62,851 nucleotides of DNA from Xanthobacteraceae bacterium (GCA_019746355.1 JAIESC010000063.1:1-62851), one strand, 5' to 3'; numbered from the stretch's first letter, positions 23,962 through 32,820 are shown. Notes: a model not told the origin generated them from the sequence alone. Program-made: numbers and translations.

Positions 23962-24035
23962 TGGAGCGGGCGGATGGATTCGAACCACCGTCGTCATCTG
24001 GGAAAGGTGCCGCTCTGCCGCTGAGCTACGCCCGC
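23962..24035 (-). tRNA. tRNA-Gly-like gene with an irregular anticodon arm
   Basis: Acceptor stem GCGGGCG/CGCCCGC, D-arm TAGCTCAGCGGCAGAGC, T-arm GGTGGTTCGAATCCATC and encoded CCA are all good. The anticodon region, CACCTTTCCCAGATG, does not give a clean 5-bp stem: pairing CACC with GATG has a C-A mismatch and leaves loop TTTCCCA (anticodon TCC), while reading CCC as anticodon leaves most of the stem unpaired. The body resembles tRNA-Gly. It is either a Gly tRNA with a poor anticodon stem or a tRNA pseudogene. Confidence 0.6.
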
Positions 24036-24208
24036 AACGATCGCAAGGCTAGCAGCCGCGAGATAAGCGCCTGTTAAAACGATCGTCAAAATGCAAATGA
24101 AACTTTCAGGACTCGGCAACCATACCGGTCATTCGGCTCGCCGCGCGGCGCAGTCGCCGGCCGTTCGATCGCGTCGCCGCCGGAATCGTGTTGTCCAGAT
24201 CCGCGCGT

Positions 24209-24523
24209 TCAAAACAACAGGTAATAGGCAATCGCGCCGAGCATCCCCAGCAGCGCCAAACCCACATAGACCAGAACCGTCACCAGCACAGACGCCCTGC
24301 GAGGGCTGCGGTGATCGGGTCGCGCCAGCGCTTCGAGATGCGACTGTGCCAGCTCCGCTGACAGCTCTTCGACCGAGCCGGCCTGCTCCCAGGCGGGAGT
24401 GCCGGCCTTCCAGACATATTCCTGATGCCAGTAAGGCGACTGGCGCAGCGCGGCGACGAGCTGCGCGCGCGACACCGGGCCAAGTTGTTGACCGTCTCTC
24501 GTGTAGTACCAGCTGTCGGTCAT
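24209..24523 (-). CDS. GYF_2 (DUF4339)-domain membrane protein
   Basis: About 104 residues from MTDSWYYTRDGQQLGP (24523). The N-terminal 50 residues are a GYF-like domain (W-Y-Y-x-x-D-G-x-x-x-G-P, then YVWKAGTPAWEQAG), a small peptide-binding fold found at the start of many alphaproteobacterial membrane proteins. The C-terminus is one strong membrane span (VLVTVLVYVGLALLGMLGAI). Probably an inner-membrane protein with a cytosolic GYF domain. Earlier in-frame starts give unlikely sequence. Confidence 0.75.
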   Translation of the reverse strand: MTDSWYYTRDGQQLGPVSRAQLVAALRQSPYWHQEYVWKAGTPAWEQAGSVEELSAELAQSHLEALARPDHRSPRRASVLVTVLVYVGLALLGMLGAIAYYLLF

Positions 24524-24754
24524 GCCCCACCCGAAGCCGTTCGACGGCGAACGGCGCCAAAGTCCGGGAAATCCCGGCCTCCCGGCATCAGCGTACCGGG
24601 TCCGATCGGTCGTTTGGAAGAGGCCTGGCACGGACGGATTGAGGGCCATGGCGGGCCGCGAGCCCGCCTGAAGCCTGCTGCGAGGTCCGCCAGGCGTAGG
24701 CGGCTCTGGTCGATTTTGCCTATTCTGCGGTTTGTATTGATCGAGGGGGCCGTC

Positions 24755-25530
24755 GTGCGTTCCTTTTTTTCATTGCTCGCCTGCCTTGCTCTCGCCCTTG
24801 CAAATCCATCGGGTGCGGCTGCCGACCCGCGTATCGCCGACGTTGTAAAGATCGGAAAGCTGCGGATCGGCGTGTTCCCGTCATTCCAGTTCTCTCGCGA
24901 TGCGGCCGGAAGGTCGCGCGGGCTCGCGCCCGATATTGCCAACGCGATGTCAAAACCGCTCGGCATCGACGTCGCTGTGGTCGAGCACCCGACGCCGCCG
25001 CAGGTCATCGCTTGCATGAAGTCGGGCGACTGCGACCTGGCCTTCATGCTGATCGATCCGGCGCGGGCGGCGGAGGTCAACTTTACGCCGGCCTTCGTGC
25101 GGTCCGATTTCACTTACCTGGTGCCGCCAGGCTCCGCGTTGCGCAGCGCGGCCGATGTTAACCGCCCGGGCGTCCGTGTGGCGGCGGTCCGTGGGCATGC
25201 CTCCACCATCGCGCTGATGCGGCTGCCCAAGCAAGCGCCGCCGGTTTATGCCGAGACCTATGACCCGAGATTCGAGTTGCTGCGGTCCGGCAACGCGGAC
25301 GCCTTTGCATCGATCCGCGAGATGCTGATCCAGTATTCGGCGCAGTTGCCGGGCTCGCGGGTGCTCGACGACAGCTAGCAGACCAACCTTGCCGGCATCG
25401 CGGTTGCGAAGGAAAGGCGGAGCGGCCCGGCTACGTCAGCGAGTTCCTGGAGGGACTGAAGCGCTCCGGATCGTTGAAAAGATGGTCGACGACGATGGCC
25501 TGCGCGGCGTCGAACTCGCGACGGGTCGAT
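24755..25530 (+). pseudogene. Broken SBP_bac_3-type amino-acid-binding protein
   Basis: Start at GTG 24755 with GAGGGGG before it. Signal peptide (FFSLLACLALALANPSGAAA), then KIGKLRIGVFPSFQF, SRGLAPDIANAMSKPLGIDV, MKSGDCDLAFMLIDPARA and NADAFASIREMLIQYS, the pattern of periplasmic polar-amino-acid-binding proteins. A TAG at 25376 ends it after 207 residues (VLDDS). Family members continue D-S-Y-x-x-N, and the downstream DNA still reads QTNLAGIAVAK, then after a shift GYVSEFLEGLKRSGSLK. So a Tyr codon became TAG and at least one frameshift followed. The last third is unread. Confidence 0.8.
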
Positions 25531-25664
25531 AACCGCGAACCTGGATTTGATGCCGTAGCTGACGCGGCCGCCAACGGAGGCCGTCTCGTCAGGCTTTGCC
25601 CCGCTCGTACATCAGGCTTTGCCCGACTCGTTTAAGAGTGCCGGTGCGGGAATACTCCCGCCGC

Positions 25665-25937
25665 ATGATAGCCTCCGCTCTTATCTCGGTGTCGCGATTG
25701 TTGACCGATGCCGCCATTCCGATCTGGGCTGGCTGGATTGGATTGGGGCCGGTTCTGTTTGTGCTTTATCGTTTGGTGATTGCGGCGTTCGTATACAGGT
25801 TGCCGTTCCGCATCTTGCGCGACGAAAAATCTATTTCAGGCTACCTCGCGGCAGTAGGTCTCGCATTCGTGACGACGTTGCCGCTTTCCGGGCTCGCCTT
25901 CGGTATCGGGTATGCCATCCGGTGGTGCTCGAACTAG
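25665..25937 (+). CDS. Small hydrophobic membrane protein, unknown
   Basis: About 90 residues from MIASALISVSRLLTDA. Two or three membrane spans (PIWAGWIGLGPVLFVLYRLV and LAAVGLAFVTTLPLSGLAFG). I do not recognise a family. It starts about 135 bp after the broken binding-protein gene and ends before the antiporter gene. It could be a fragment of a larger transporter, since the last residues (YAIRWCSN) end abruptly. Confidence 0.45.
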   Translation: MIASALISVSRLLTDAAIPIWAGWIGLGPVLFVLYRLVIAAFVYRLPFRILRDEKSISGYLAAVGLAFVTTLPLSGLAFGIGYAIRWCSN

Positions 25938-26126
25938 TTGCCAAGGCACTTGAGGTCCCACCCGCGTATCCTCGGAGACGCGCATGCCGCTGCGTGCCGC
26001 GAGCGCCGGTCGTTGACAAGGTTGCCTTCTGGCCGTTCCCGTGTAGAACGACGTTTGGGTGTTCGCTGCATGCCGCAGTGACAGGTCAAGCGATGGTCGG
26101 GCCGCCACGCAGAAGGCGTGCGCCCA

Positions 26127-27578
26127 ATGGATCAACGACAGTCAGCCGAAGACCTGCCGCGAGCCCTATTCCTTGCCGGGCGGGCCGCGAAAGTGCCAGT
26201 GGTGCCACTGCTTCTCGCCGCCGCGGTCATCTCAGGTGTCCTGTTCGCAAATCCGGCCGCGGCAGCATCGACGACCGGCGTCTACGCGGCGCAGCCCGTC
26301 TACCTGTTCGGCATCCCGATTGATTTCCTGCTGTTCGGCCTGACGCTGCTCGGCGTCGCGGTATTTCATTACAAGACGCTTGAGGTGGCACTGACCGGCC
26401 TTGCCGCCGTTACGGTCTACAAGCTCCTGTTCACGGGCTTCCGCCAGGGCGAGGGCTTCAACGGCCTCGTGCTGCAGCTGCACCACGAATGGGTCATCCT
26501 CGCCAACTTGTTCCTGCTGCTGATGGGCTTTGCCATCCTGTCGCGGCATTTCGAGAAAAGCCGGATTCCGGACGTGATGCCGGCGTTCCTGCCAAACGGT
26601 TGGGGCGGTGGACTTGCGCTGCTCGCCGTGGTGTTCGTGCTGTCGAGCTTCCTCGACAACATAGCTGCAGCGCTGATTGGCGGCACGATGGCGCGGCACG
26701 TGTTCAAGAGCAAAGTCCATATCGGCTATCTCGCCGCGATCGTCGCGGCCGCGAATGCCGGAGGATCGGGCAGCGTTGTCGGAGATACCACCACGACAAT
26801 GATGTGGATCGACGGGATCAGTCCGATGCGCGTGATCGAAGCCTATGTTGCCGCGCTGGCGGGATTTCTGATCTACGGCATCCCCGCCGCGCTTGTGCAG
26901 CACCGGCATTCTCCGATCACCAGGGACGCGCCGCGCGGAGTGCAGATCGAATGGACCTATGTCGGCATCGTCGCCGCGATCCTGGCCATAGCCATCCTGG
27001 CCAATGTTATCGCCAACCTGAAGTTTCCGGCGATCCTCGATGTCGTGCCGGTGATCGGACTTGCCGTGTGGGTCGTCATTCTGGCGGCCGCCCCGCTGCG
27101 CCGGCCCGATTGGGCGATGATGCCCGAGACCCTCAAGGGCACGGTTTTCCTGTTGGCGCTGGTCACCAACGCATCGTTCATGCCGGTCGAGGAGCTGCCG
27201 GTTGCGTCGTGGCAGACTGCGCTCGGCCTCGGCATCCTGTCCGCGGTTTTCGACAACATTCCGCTCACCGCGCTGGCGCTGAAACAAGGCGGGTACGACT
27301 GGGGATTCCTGGCTTATACCGTCGGGTTCGGCGGATCGATGATCTGGTTCGGCTCGTCCGCCGGCGTCGCAATCTCGAACATGTATCCCGAAGCGAAATC
27401 GGTCGGACGCTGGCTGCGGCACGGCTGGTTTGTCGCCGTCGCGTATGTCCTGGGTTTCTTCGTGATGCTCGCCGTTGTCGGCTGGAAGCCCGACGCTCCG
27501 CACAAGAGGCGCGTTGAGCTGACCACCACGACGCACCAGCTGCCGTGCCTTCCGACCGGTTTGGATTTGCAAGGCTGA
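26127..27578 (+). CDS. Ion transporter superfamily antiporter (NhaD/CitMHS-like)
   Basis: About 483 residues from the ATG at 26127 (a GTG at 26118 is also in frame), with about 11-12 membrane spans. Characteristic re-entrant motifs occur twice: VLSSFLDNIAAALIGG and AVFDNIPLTALALKQ, plus NAGGSGSVVGDTTTTMMWI. The paired D-N-I motifs and the G-D-T-T-T loop are typical of NhaD-type sodium/proton antiporters in the IT superfamily. Substrate (Na+ or another ion or anion) is inferred only from the family. It stands alone. Confidence 0.8.
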   Translation: MDQRQSAEDLPRALFLAGRAAKVPVVPLLLAAAVISGVLFANPAAAASTTGVYAAQPVYLFGIPIDFLLFGLTLLGVAVFHYKTLEVALTGLAAVTVYKLLFTGFRQGEGFNGLVLQLHHEWVILANLFLLLMGFAILSRHFEKSRIPDVMPAFLPNGWGGGLALLAVVFVLSSFLDNIAAALIGGTMARHVFKSKVHIGYLAAIVAAANAGGSGSVVGDTTTTMMWIDGISPMRVIEAYVAALAGFLIYGIPAALVQHRHSPITRDAPRGVQIEWTYVGIVAAILAIAILANVIANLKFPAILDVVPVIGLAVWVVILAAAPLRRPDWAMMPETLKGTVFLLALVTNASFMPVEELPVASWQTALGLGILSAVFDNIPLTALALKQGGYDWGFLAYTVGFGGSMIWFGSSAGVAISNMYPEAKSVGRWLRHGWFVAVAYVLGFFVMLAVVGWKPDAPHKRRVELTTTTHQLPCLPTGLDLQG

Positions 27579-27661
27579 TGTCCGCGGGCCGCAAGCGGGC
27601 ATCCCGGGCTCTCTCCGGACGGCTGGCGTCCGCAATTCGCCGCCGCGCACCCGGCCAGGAC

Positions 27662-28111
27662 TCAATTCGAGTTCTGGCGGATGTACATCTGCATGTCGGT
27701 CGGATTGTTGCCTAGGCCCTTGTTCAGCGGATAGGACTGGATGGCGTTGTTGACCCGGTCGCCGAAGGTGGTGATCGGCGGCGGATTGTAGGGCTGGACA
27801 ATCGGCCCGGTTGCGGCCCCGACTGTCGCGCGAGACGGCGAGGGCACCGGCGGCGGAATGTAGGTGCTGCTGCCGCGTGGGATCGGCCGCGACGCCTGCT
27901 TGCCGGACCGCTCCAGACCGGCACGGTTCGCCTTCCTGCTGTCGGTGCTATAGCCCTTCATGATGATCGGAACGCCATAGGAGTCCACCTGGACTCCCAG
28001 GTCATGGCCGGCGTTGCTCTTCTTCGTCCGGGCCATCCCGGCATCGGCATGAGTGAGAATCAGCAGGGCGGCGAGTGCCGCCGTCAGAAGGGTGTTGCGG
28101 TGTGGATGCAT
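27662..28111 (-). CDS. Exported Pro-rich protein, unknown
   Basis: About 149 residues from MHPHRNTLLTAALAALLILT (ATG 28111, GGAGGCACGCAC before it). Signal peptide, then GHDLGVQVDSYGVPIIMKGY, a basic region, a Pro/Ser-rich stretch (IPPPVPSPSRATVG) and a C-terminal ITTFGDRVNNAIQSYPLNKG ending in YIRQNSN. Composition suggests a periplasmic or surface protein. I do not know the function. Converges with the antiporter gene. Confidence 0.6.
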   Translation of the reverse strand: MHPHRNTLLTAALAALLILTHADAGMARTKKSNAGHDLGVQVDSYGVPIIMKGYSTDSRKANRAGLERSGKQASRPIPRGSSTYIPPPVPSPSRATVGAATGPIVQPYNPPPITTFGDRVNNAIQSYPLNKGLGNNPTDMQMYIRQNSN

Positions 28112-28284
28112 GTGCGTGCCTCCAGGCAGACCCCTGCGATGGGCCAGACTATTGCGCGAAATACCAGCCCGGTATTGGGCCAAAGGGTAACGCGGCAAGG
28201 GTAACGCGCCTGGCCTTGGAATGACCTCCATGTGGTGTCCGCCTGGTCGACGGTCAATGACCATCAGGCGAACGTGACAGACGC

Positions 28285-29208
28285 TCAAGGTTTCAACGCC
28301 GAGGCCCTGGTCCAGTCCGGCGGCGTCTTTGCCCAGCGCTTGAGGAATTCGAGAAACCGCCGCGTCCGCTCCGGCAGGTGCTCGCGCGTCGGATAGACCA
28401 CGTAAATGTCGAGCTCGAGCGGCTGGTAGGCGGGCAGCACCGCGGCGAGGCGCTTCGCCTTCAGGTCGTCGGACACCATGTAATAAGGGTGCATGGCGAT
28501 GCCGTGGCCCAGGAGTGCCGCCTGCTTCAGCGCCTCGCCGAAGTTCGAAGCGACCGTGCCCTTCACCCGCACTGACACCTCGCCGGCCTTGCTGGAAAAG
28601 CGCCAGATGTTGGTCGGCGATTTCAGCGAGTGGACCAGGCAGTTGTGGCCTTCCAGGTCGGCCGGCGTCTTCGGCGTGCCGTTCCTTTGCAGATAGGCCT
28701 TCGAGGCCACCAGCACCTGCGGCGCTTTGGTCAGCGGCACGGCGATGTGGCCGGTGTCCTCCGGCGCGGGGCCGATGCGAAGCGACAGATCGAGCCCTTG
28801 GGTGATCAGGTTGGCGCTGCCGTCATCGAGCATCAGCACCACGCGGATCTCCGGATAGCGCTCGGCAAAGCGCGTGACGAGCGGCAGCAGATGATGCGTG
28901 CCGAACGACGGCGGCGTGCCGACCCGCACCACGCCGCGCGGCTTCTCGATCACCTCCCGCGCGCTCGAGCCGATCTCTTCGTAACCTTCGAGCAGAAGCT
29001 GGCCTTGCGCCAGCGCATGCGCGCCGGCTTCGGTCAGGCCGACATGCTTGGTGGTGCGGTTGAGAAGCTTTGCGCCGAGCGACTGCTCGAGCCAGGCGAC
29101 GTGCTTGGTGGTCGCGGCCTTCGACATGCCGAGCCGCCGCGCCGCGCCGGTGAAGCTTCCGTCGCGCGCGACCTCGACGAACACCTCGATGCAGCGCAGG
29201 CGGTCCAC
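28285..29208 (-). CDS. LysR-family transcriptional regulator
   Basis: 307 residues from the GTG at 29208 (VDRLRCIEVFVEVARDGSFT). N-terminal winged helix-turn-helix (AARRLGMSKAATTKHVAWLE, then LGAKLLNRTTKHVGLTEAG), C-terminal two-lobe sensor (VVRVGTPPSFGTHHLLPLV; GHGIAMHPYYMVSDDLKAKR). The longer in-frame extension upstream of 29208 is poor sequence and overlaps the promoter. It is divergent from a Bug binding-protein gene, the usual layout for a LysR regulator controlling its neighbour. The ligand is unknown. Confidence 0.9.
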   Translation of the reverse strand: MDRLRCIEVFVEVARDGSFTGAARRLGMSKAATTKHVAWLEQSLGAKLLNRTTKHVGLTEAGAHALAQGQLLLEGYEEIGSSAREVIEKPRGVVRVGTPPSFGTHHLLPLVTRFAERYPEIRVVLMLDDGSANLITQGLDLSLRIGPAPEDTGHIAVPLTKAPQVLVASKAYLQRNGTPKTPADLEGHNCLVHSLKSPTNIWRFSSKAGEVSVRVKGTVASNFGEALKQAALLGHGIAMHPYYMVSDDLKAKRLAAVLPAYQPLELDIYVVYPTREHLPERTRRFLEFLKRWAKTPPDWTRASALKP

Positions 29209-29218
29209 GTTTCCTCTC

Positions 29219-29235
29219 GTTTCCGAAATCGAAAC
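29219..29235. promoter_or_regulatory. Possible LysR operator
   Basis: Inverted repeat GTTTC-N7-GAAAC in the divergent region, 11 bp upstream of the lysR start. Its size and place fit an autoregulatory LysR box, but the arms are only 5 bp. Confidence 0.35.
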
Positions 29236-29356
29236 AGTAAGTTTAGCCCAAATGCCGTTGGCGGCGCACTTTATCCAGCCCAAACTGGTGCCCGTCCGCC
29301 GCCGAAAACAATAGCAACGCGGCCGGGACCAATGAAAGCACGACCGGGAGGAACGC

Positions 29357-30355
29357 GTGAAACAGATCGGCAAATATCGGGAGATGCGAAACGCGCTTTT
29401 TGGCGCGCTGTGCGCCGCAGCGATCGCGGGGCTTTCAACGAGCGCCGCGGCACAGTCGGTGGCCGACAAATTCCCCGACCGGCCGATCAAGATCATCGTG
29501 CCGTTCGCGCCGGGCGGCTCGACCGACATCATTGCCCGCATCATCGGCCAGAAGATGACCGAGCAATGGAGCCAGACCGTCGTGGTCGAGACGCGGCCGG
29601 GGGCGGCGACCGTGATCGGTACGCAGGCCGCGGTCAAATCCGACCCCGACGGCTACACTCTCCTTCTCACCGTCAGCAATCACGCCACCAATCCGTCGCT
29701 GAACGACAAGCTGCCTTATGACGGGCTCGCCGACTTCGAGTTCGTCAGCATGGTGACGAAGATCCCGATCATTCCCTACACCAGTCCGAAGTTCGAGCCG
29801 ACCGACCTCAAGGGGCTGATCGCGCACGCCAAGGCCAAGCCAGGCACCATCAACTTCGGCTCGGCCGGGGCCGGCAGCATGACGCATCTCGTGGCCGAGA
29901 TGCTGAAGCTGCAGGCCGGCATCGACATGCAGCACGTGGTCTATCGCGGCGGGACGCCGGCGATGAACGACGTGCTCGCCGGTCAGATCCCGATGACGTT
30001 CGGCACGGTGGTGCAGGCGCTGCCGCAGTACGAGGCGGGGCTGATGCGCGCGCTCGCGGTTACCGCCGAGCAGCGCTATCCGGCGATCCCGAAGGTGCCG
30101 ACATTCAAGGAGCAGGGCATCGATCTCGTGGCGTCGGAATGGTACGTGATGCTCGCGCCGGCAAAGACACCGCGGCCGGTCGTCGACAAGCTCAACGCCG
30201 AGCTGCGCCGCATCTTCGCGATCCCCAACCTCGGCGACCGGATTGCCTCGATCCAGCTCGCGGGCTCGACGCCCGACGAGGCGCGCGAGTTCGTCAAGAG
30301 CGAAACCGCGCGCTGGGCCCCGGTGATCAAGAAGCTCGGGCTGAAGGCGGAGTAG
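29357..30355 (+). CDS. Bug/TctC-family tripartite tricarboxylate transporter binding protein
   Basis: 332 residues with a signal peptide (LCAAAIAGLSTSAAAQS). Family marks: FPDRPIKIIVPFAPGGSTDI, a GYTLLLTVSNHATNPSL segment, TINFGSAGAGSMTHLVAEML, HVVYRGGTPAMNDVLAGQI, and a C-terminal WAPVIKKLGLKAE. These periplasmic proteins capture carboxylates for TctAB-type membrane partners, none of which is in the window. Divergent from the LysR gene and probably regulated by it. Confidence 0.92.
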   Translation: MKQIGKYREMRNALFGALCAAAIAGLSTSAAAQSVADKFPDRPIKIIVPFAPGGSTDIIARIIGQKMTEQWSQTVVVETRPGAATVIGTQAAVKSDPDGYTLLLTVSNHATNPSLNDKLPYDGLADFEFVSMVTKIPIIPYTSPKFEPTDLKGLIAHAKAKPGTINFGSAGAGSMTHLVAEMLKLQAGIDMQHVVYRGGTPAMNDVLAGQIPMTFGTVVQALPQYEAGLMRALAVTAEQRYPAIPKVPTFKEQGIDLVASEWYVMLAPAKTPRPVVDKLNAELRRIFAIPNLGDRIASIQLAGSTPDEAREFVKSETARWAPVIKKLGLKAE

Positions 30356-30437
30356 GGCGCGCGGCGAGGATGAGCGGCGAGATCGGGGGCGCGTTTTGAC
30401 CCAAAGCGGAGATAATGCCCCGAGTTAAACGGCGCTG

Positions 30438-31541
30438 GTGCCGGCCCCACACAAGCCGTCGATATATGACGGCCCATGCGGCACAAATTTCAGGAAAATT
30501 TCAGAATTTCGGCAGAACCCGGCGTTGCCCGCCCGCAGAGGCGTGGCTAGGACATTTGCAGAGCACCCAACTGCAACTGGGGCACGGGCTCCACGCTTGC
30601 AAACGGAGCGATTTTTGTTGGAGTGGGGTGAGGCGGAGTCTGTTGGTGCGCGGCTGCGCCGGAAATTTCTCCGTCCGCGTGATGACGGGCGCCCGTTACA
30701 CCCGGCGCAGCGATTCCGCGTCCACCAGATCTTTTACAACGAAGATTCTTACGCGGCCTTGGACTCTGGATTCATCCCGCTCGACAATTCCCGGGACAGC
30801 AGGCCGGACTGGTACGAGTTCTGGGCGATCCTGCAATTCCTGCGATCGAATACGCTCGAAGCGAACGTCTGGTATGGATTTCTCTCGCCCCGATTCAAGG
30901 AGAAGGTCGGCCTTGATTCAGCGTCCGTGCTCCAGATGCTGGATACGATCCACCATTCGCATGATGTCGCGCTCCTCCCGGCCGCTGTGGACCAGATCAT
31001 CTACTTCAGGAACGTGTTCGAGCAGGGTGAATTTTGTCATCCCAATCTCATCGGCCTGTCGAAGAAATTCGTCGCGCGGGCCGGAATTGACATCGATCTC
31101 GATACGCTGCTCTCGCACTCGGGCAACGCGTGCTTCTCGAATTTCATCGTCGCCAAAGCGCCGTACTGGGACGCGTGGCGGCAACTCGCCGAGGCGTTCT
31201 TTTCGTTCGCCGAAGATCCGGACAGCGAAACCGGAATGGAGTTGCGCAAGCCGACCTCGTACCTTCGCGGGCCTGCGCCCATGAAGGTGTTCATTCAGGA
31301 GCGGCTTTCGGCATTGGTTCTGGCCGCCGGAGATTTTCGCGTCTTCAGCCTGCCGCTGACGTTCTCCCTCAAGTGGCATCCATCGGCGTCCATCGAAGCC
31401 TTGACGAAGATGGACGACCTCAAACGCAAGATGTCAGCGGCGGCGTCGCCGGAGCTCGCCCTGGCGCTCGGCGAATTGCGGCAGCGCTTTAAGTTCGATC
31501 GCGGCGCGGGAATGGTGCTGCCGGCCGCACACCGCGGGTAA
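30438..31541 (+). CDS. Unknown soluble protein, possibly glycan-related
   Basis: Up to 367 residues; the true start may be later, since the first 90 residues are poor. The conserved-looking core begins RFRVHQIFYNEDSYAALDSG and includes FIPLDNSRDSRPDWYEFWAI, NVWYGFLSPRFKEKVGL, VALLPAAVDQIIYFRNVFEQ and FCHPNLIGLSKKF. No signal peptide or membrane span. The D-W-Y-E-F-W and F-E-Q-G-E stretches remind me of proteins encoded in polysaccharide loci, but I cannot name the family. Less GC-rich than its neighbours, which may mean transfer. Confidence 0.55.
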   Translation: MPAPHKPSIYDGPCGTNFRKISEFRQNPALPARRGVARTFAEHPTATGARAPRLQTERFLLEWGEAESVGARLRRKFLRPRDDGRPLHPAQRFRVHQIFYNEDSYAALDSGFIPLDNSRDSRPDWYEFWAILQFLRSNTLEANVWYGFLSPRFKEKVGLDSASVLQMLDTIHHSHDVALLPAAVDQIIYFRNVFEQGEFCHPNLIGLSKKFVARAGIDIDLDTLLSHSGNACFSNFIVAKAPYWDAWRQLAEAFFSFAEDPDSETGMELRKPTSYLRGPAPMKVFIQERLSALVLAAGDFRVFSLPLTFSLKWHPSASIEALTKMDDLKRKMSAAASPELALALGELRQRFKFDRGAGMVLPAAHRG

Positions 31542-31685
31542 AATTGCGATCCCGGGCGGACGCGGGGCAGGCCTTCCAGCGGACATCGCACTTTGATCGC
31601 TTGCAGCGGCGGGTGAGCGGCGTACCCTTTTGCCGATTCCGCCAAGCCGCGAGCAAGGAGAACGGCAATATCTGAGTCAGGACAC

Positions 31686-31972
31686 ATGGCCACCACCCTG
31701 CAACTCGTTCTCGCCTCGCGGCGCGCGTTCGACAGGTTGCTCGTTTCGCTGGAGCGGACGAACCAGGCGATACGCCAGTCGGAAGAAGCGATCCGCAGGT
31801 CGGAGCTCTGCTGCGACCCCGGCCGCTGCTTTCACCCGAGCGGGAAATGGAGCGCTGGCGGGTCGCGAGGGAGATCGCCGAAGTCCTGCAAGGCGCGGGC
31901 TATATCTGCCAGCTCTCACACGCCGACGGAACGTCGAAATTAGCGCGACACTCCTGGTGTTGTTTGACGTAG
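31686..31972 (+). pseudogene. Small helical protein, probably frameshifted
   Basis: From the ATG at 31686 the reading MATTLQLVLASRRAFDRLLV, then ERTNQAIRQSEEAIRRSE, is a plausible helical protein. After about 31800 a neighbouring frame makes more sense (LLSPEREMERWRVAREIA, then EVLQGAGYICQLSHADG, stop at 31972). One shift near 31800-31815 would join them into about 94 residues. If the frame as given is used, the product ends at 31943 with a nonsense-like tail. Function unknown. Confidence 0.4.
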
Positions 31973-32045
31973 GCCCTTGGTCCAATGCCGCCGGCCCGGC
32001 ACAAGGACTATGTTCATGGGCATGCGCCTCTTGCCGGAGGTTCAC

Positions 32046-32141
32046 ATGCCACCAACGGATCGGTTCTGGACGTGGCTTGCGGTGTATGTCGCGGTGTCGC
32101 TCGGCAGCTACGCCGCCCTGCTGGCCATCATGATCGGCTGA
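32046..32141 (+). CDS. Tiny single-span membrane protein (31 residues)
   Basis: ATG at 32046 behind GGAGG (32035-32039). The product is MPPTDRFWTWLAVYVAVSLG followed by SYAALLAIMIG: a short polar start and one full membrane span. An in-frame start at 32010 would add 12 residues. The good ribosome site and coherent hydrophobic pattern argue that it is real; such small proteins often modulate a larger membrane partner, which is unknown here. Confidence 0.45.
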   Translation: MPPTDRFWTWLAVYVAVSLGSYAALLAIMIG

Positions 32142-32318
32142 GAGGCCCGTCACGGCGCTCCCTGTCTTCCCGTCCCTTGCGCCGTGGCGGGTTTGACCGA
32201 GCCTTGGCTTTGCTCGATCGCGAGCCGCACTTGAACGACCAAAGCCGGATGATCGGGCATGATGCCCGGACGACAACTGCCATCGCTTGACGATGAGTGC
32301 CTACACAGGAGGCTTGCT

Positions 32319-32729
32319 ATGCGCGACGTTGTTCGTAAATCGGTGATCGCATGGACAACCGTGCTCACCTTCACAGCAGCCATGGTCGCAGTCCCAAGAC
32401 CTGCCGAAGCGTACTGGCGCGGCGGCGGCTGGGGCTGGGGCCTCGCCGGGTTGGCGATTGGAGCCGGGCTCGCGTTCGCAGCCACCGCGCCTTACGCCTA
32501 CGGCTACTATGGCGGTCCGTATGGCTACGGCTACCGTCCCTATGCCTACGGGTACGGCTATCCTTACGGCTATCGAACGGCCTACTACGGTTATCGCCCG
32601 GCTTATTATGGCGGCTACTATCCGTACTACCGGCGCGCTTACTACGGTGGTTACTATCCATACCGGCGCGCCTACTACGGATACGGCTACGGTCGGCCAT
32701 TTGTCCGGGCCGCCTACCGTTACTGGTAG
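32319..32729 (+). CDS. Exported Gly/Tyr-rich repeat protein
   Basis: 136 residues from the ATG at 32319 with CAGGAGG just upstream. Signal peptide (TTVLTFTAAMVAVPRPAEA), a short Gly-rich hydrophobic segment (WGWGLAGLAIGAGLAFAATA), then a repeat tail built from YGY, YYGG, PYGY and RRAYYGG units with almost no other side chains except Arg and Pro. Tails like this occur in many Bradyrhizobium-type envelope proteins of unknown role and may bind surfaces or self-associate. The long inverted repeat lies 20 bp after the stop. Confidence 0.7.
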   Translation: MRDVVRKSVIAWTTVLTFTAAMVAVPRPAEAYWRGGGWGWGLAGLAIGAGLAFAATAPYAYGYYGGPYGYGYRPYAYGYGYPYGYRTAYYGYRPAYYGGYYPYYRRAYYGGYYPYRRAYYGYGYGRPFVRAAYRYW

Positions 32730-32749
32730 GAAGCCGCAGCAGCCGTTCT

Positions 32750-32820
32750 GAACCGCCCCGGGTTTGCCGGAGGCTCCACCTTCTCAGGAGTTGGAGCCTC
32801 CGGCAAACCCGGGGCGGTTC
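32750..32820. repeat. Perfect 29-bp inverted repeat (13-nt loop)
   Basis: The arm 32750-32778 begins GAACCGCCCCGGGTTTGC and is exactly complementary to 32792-32820. The loop is CCTTCTCAGGAGT. It lies between two plus-strand genes. It could act as a strong terminator without a T-tract or be a dispersed MITE/REP-like element. Confidence 0.9.
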
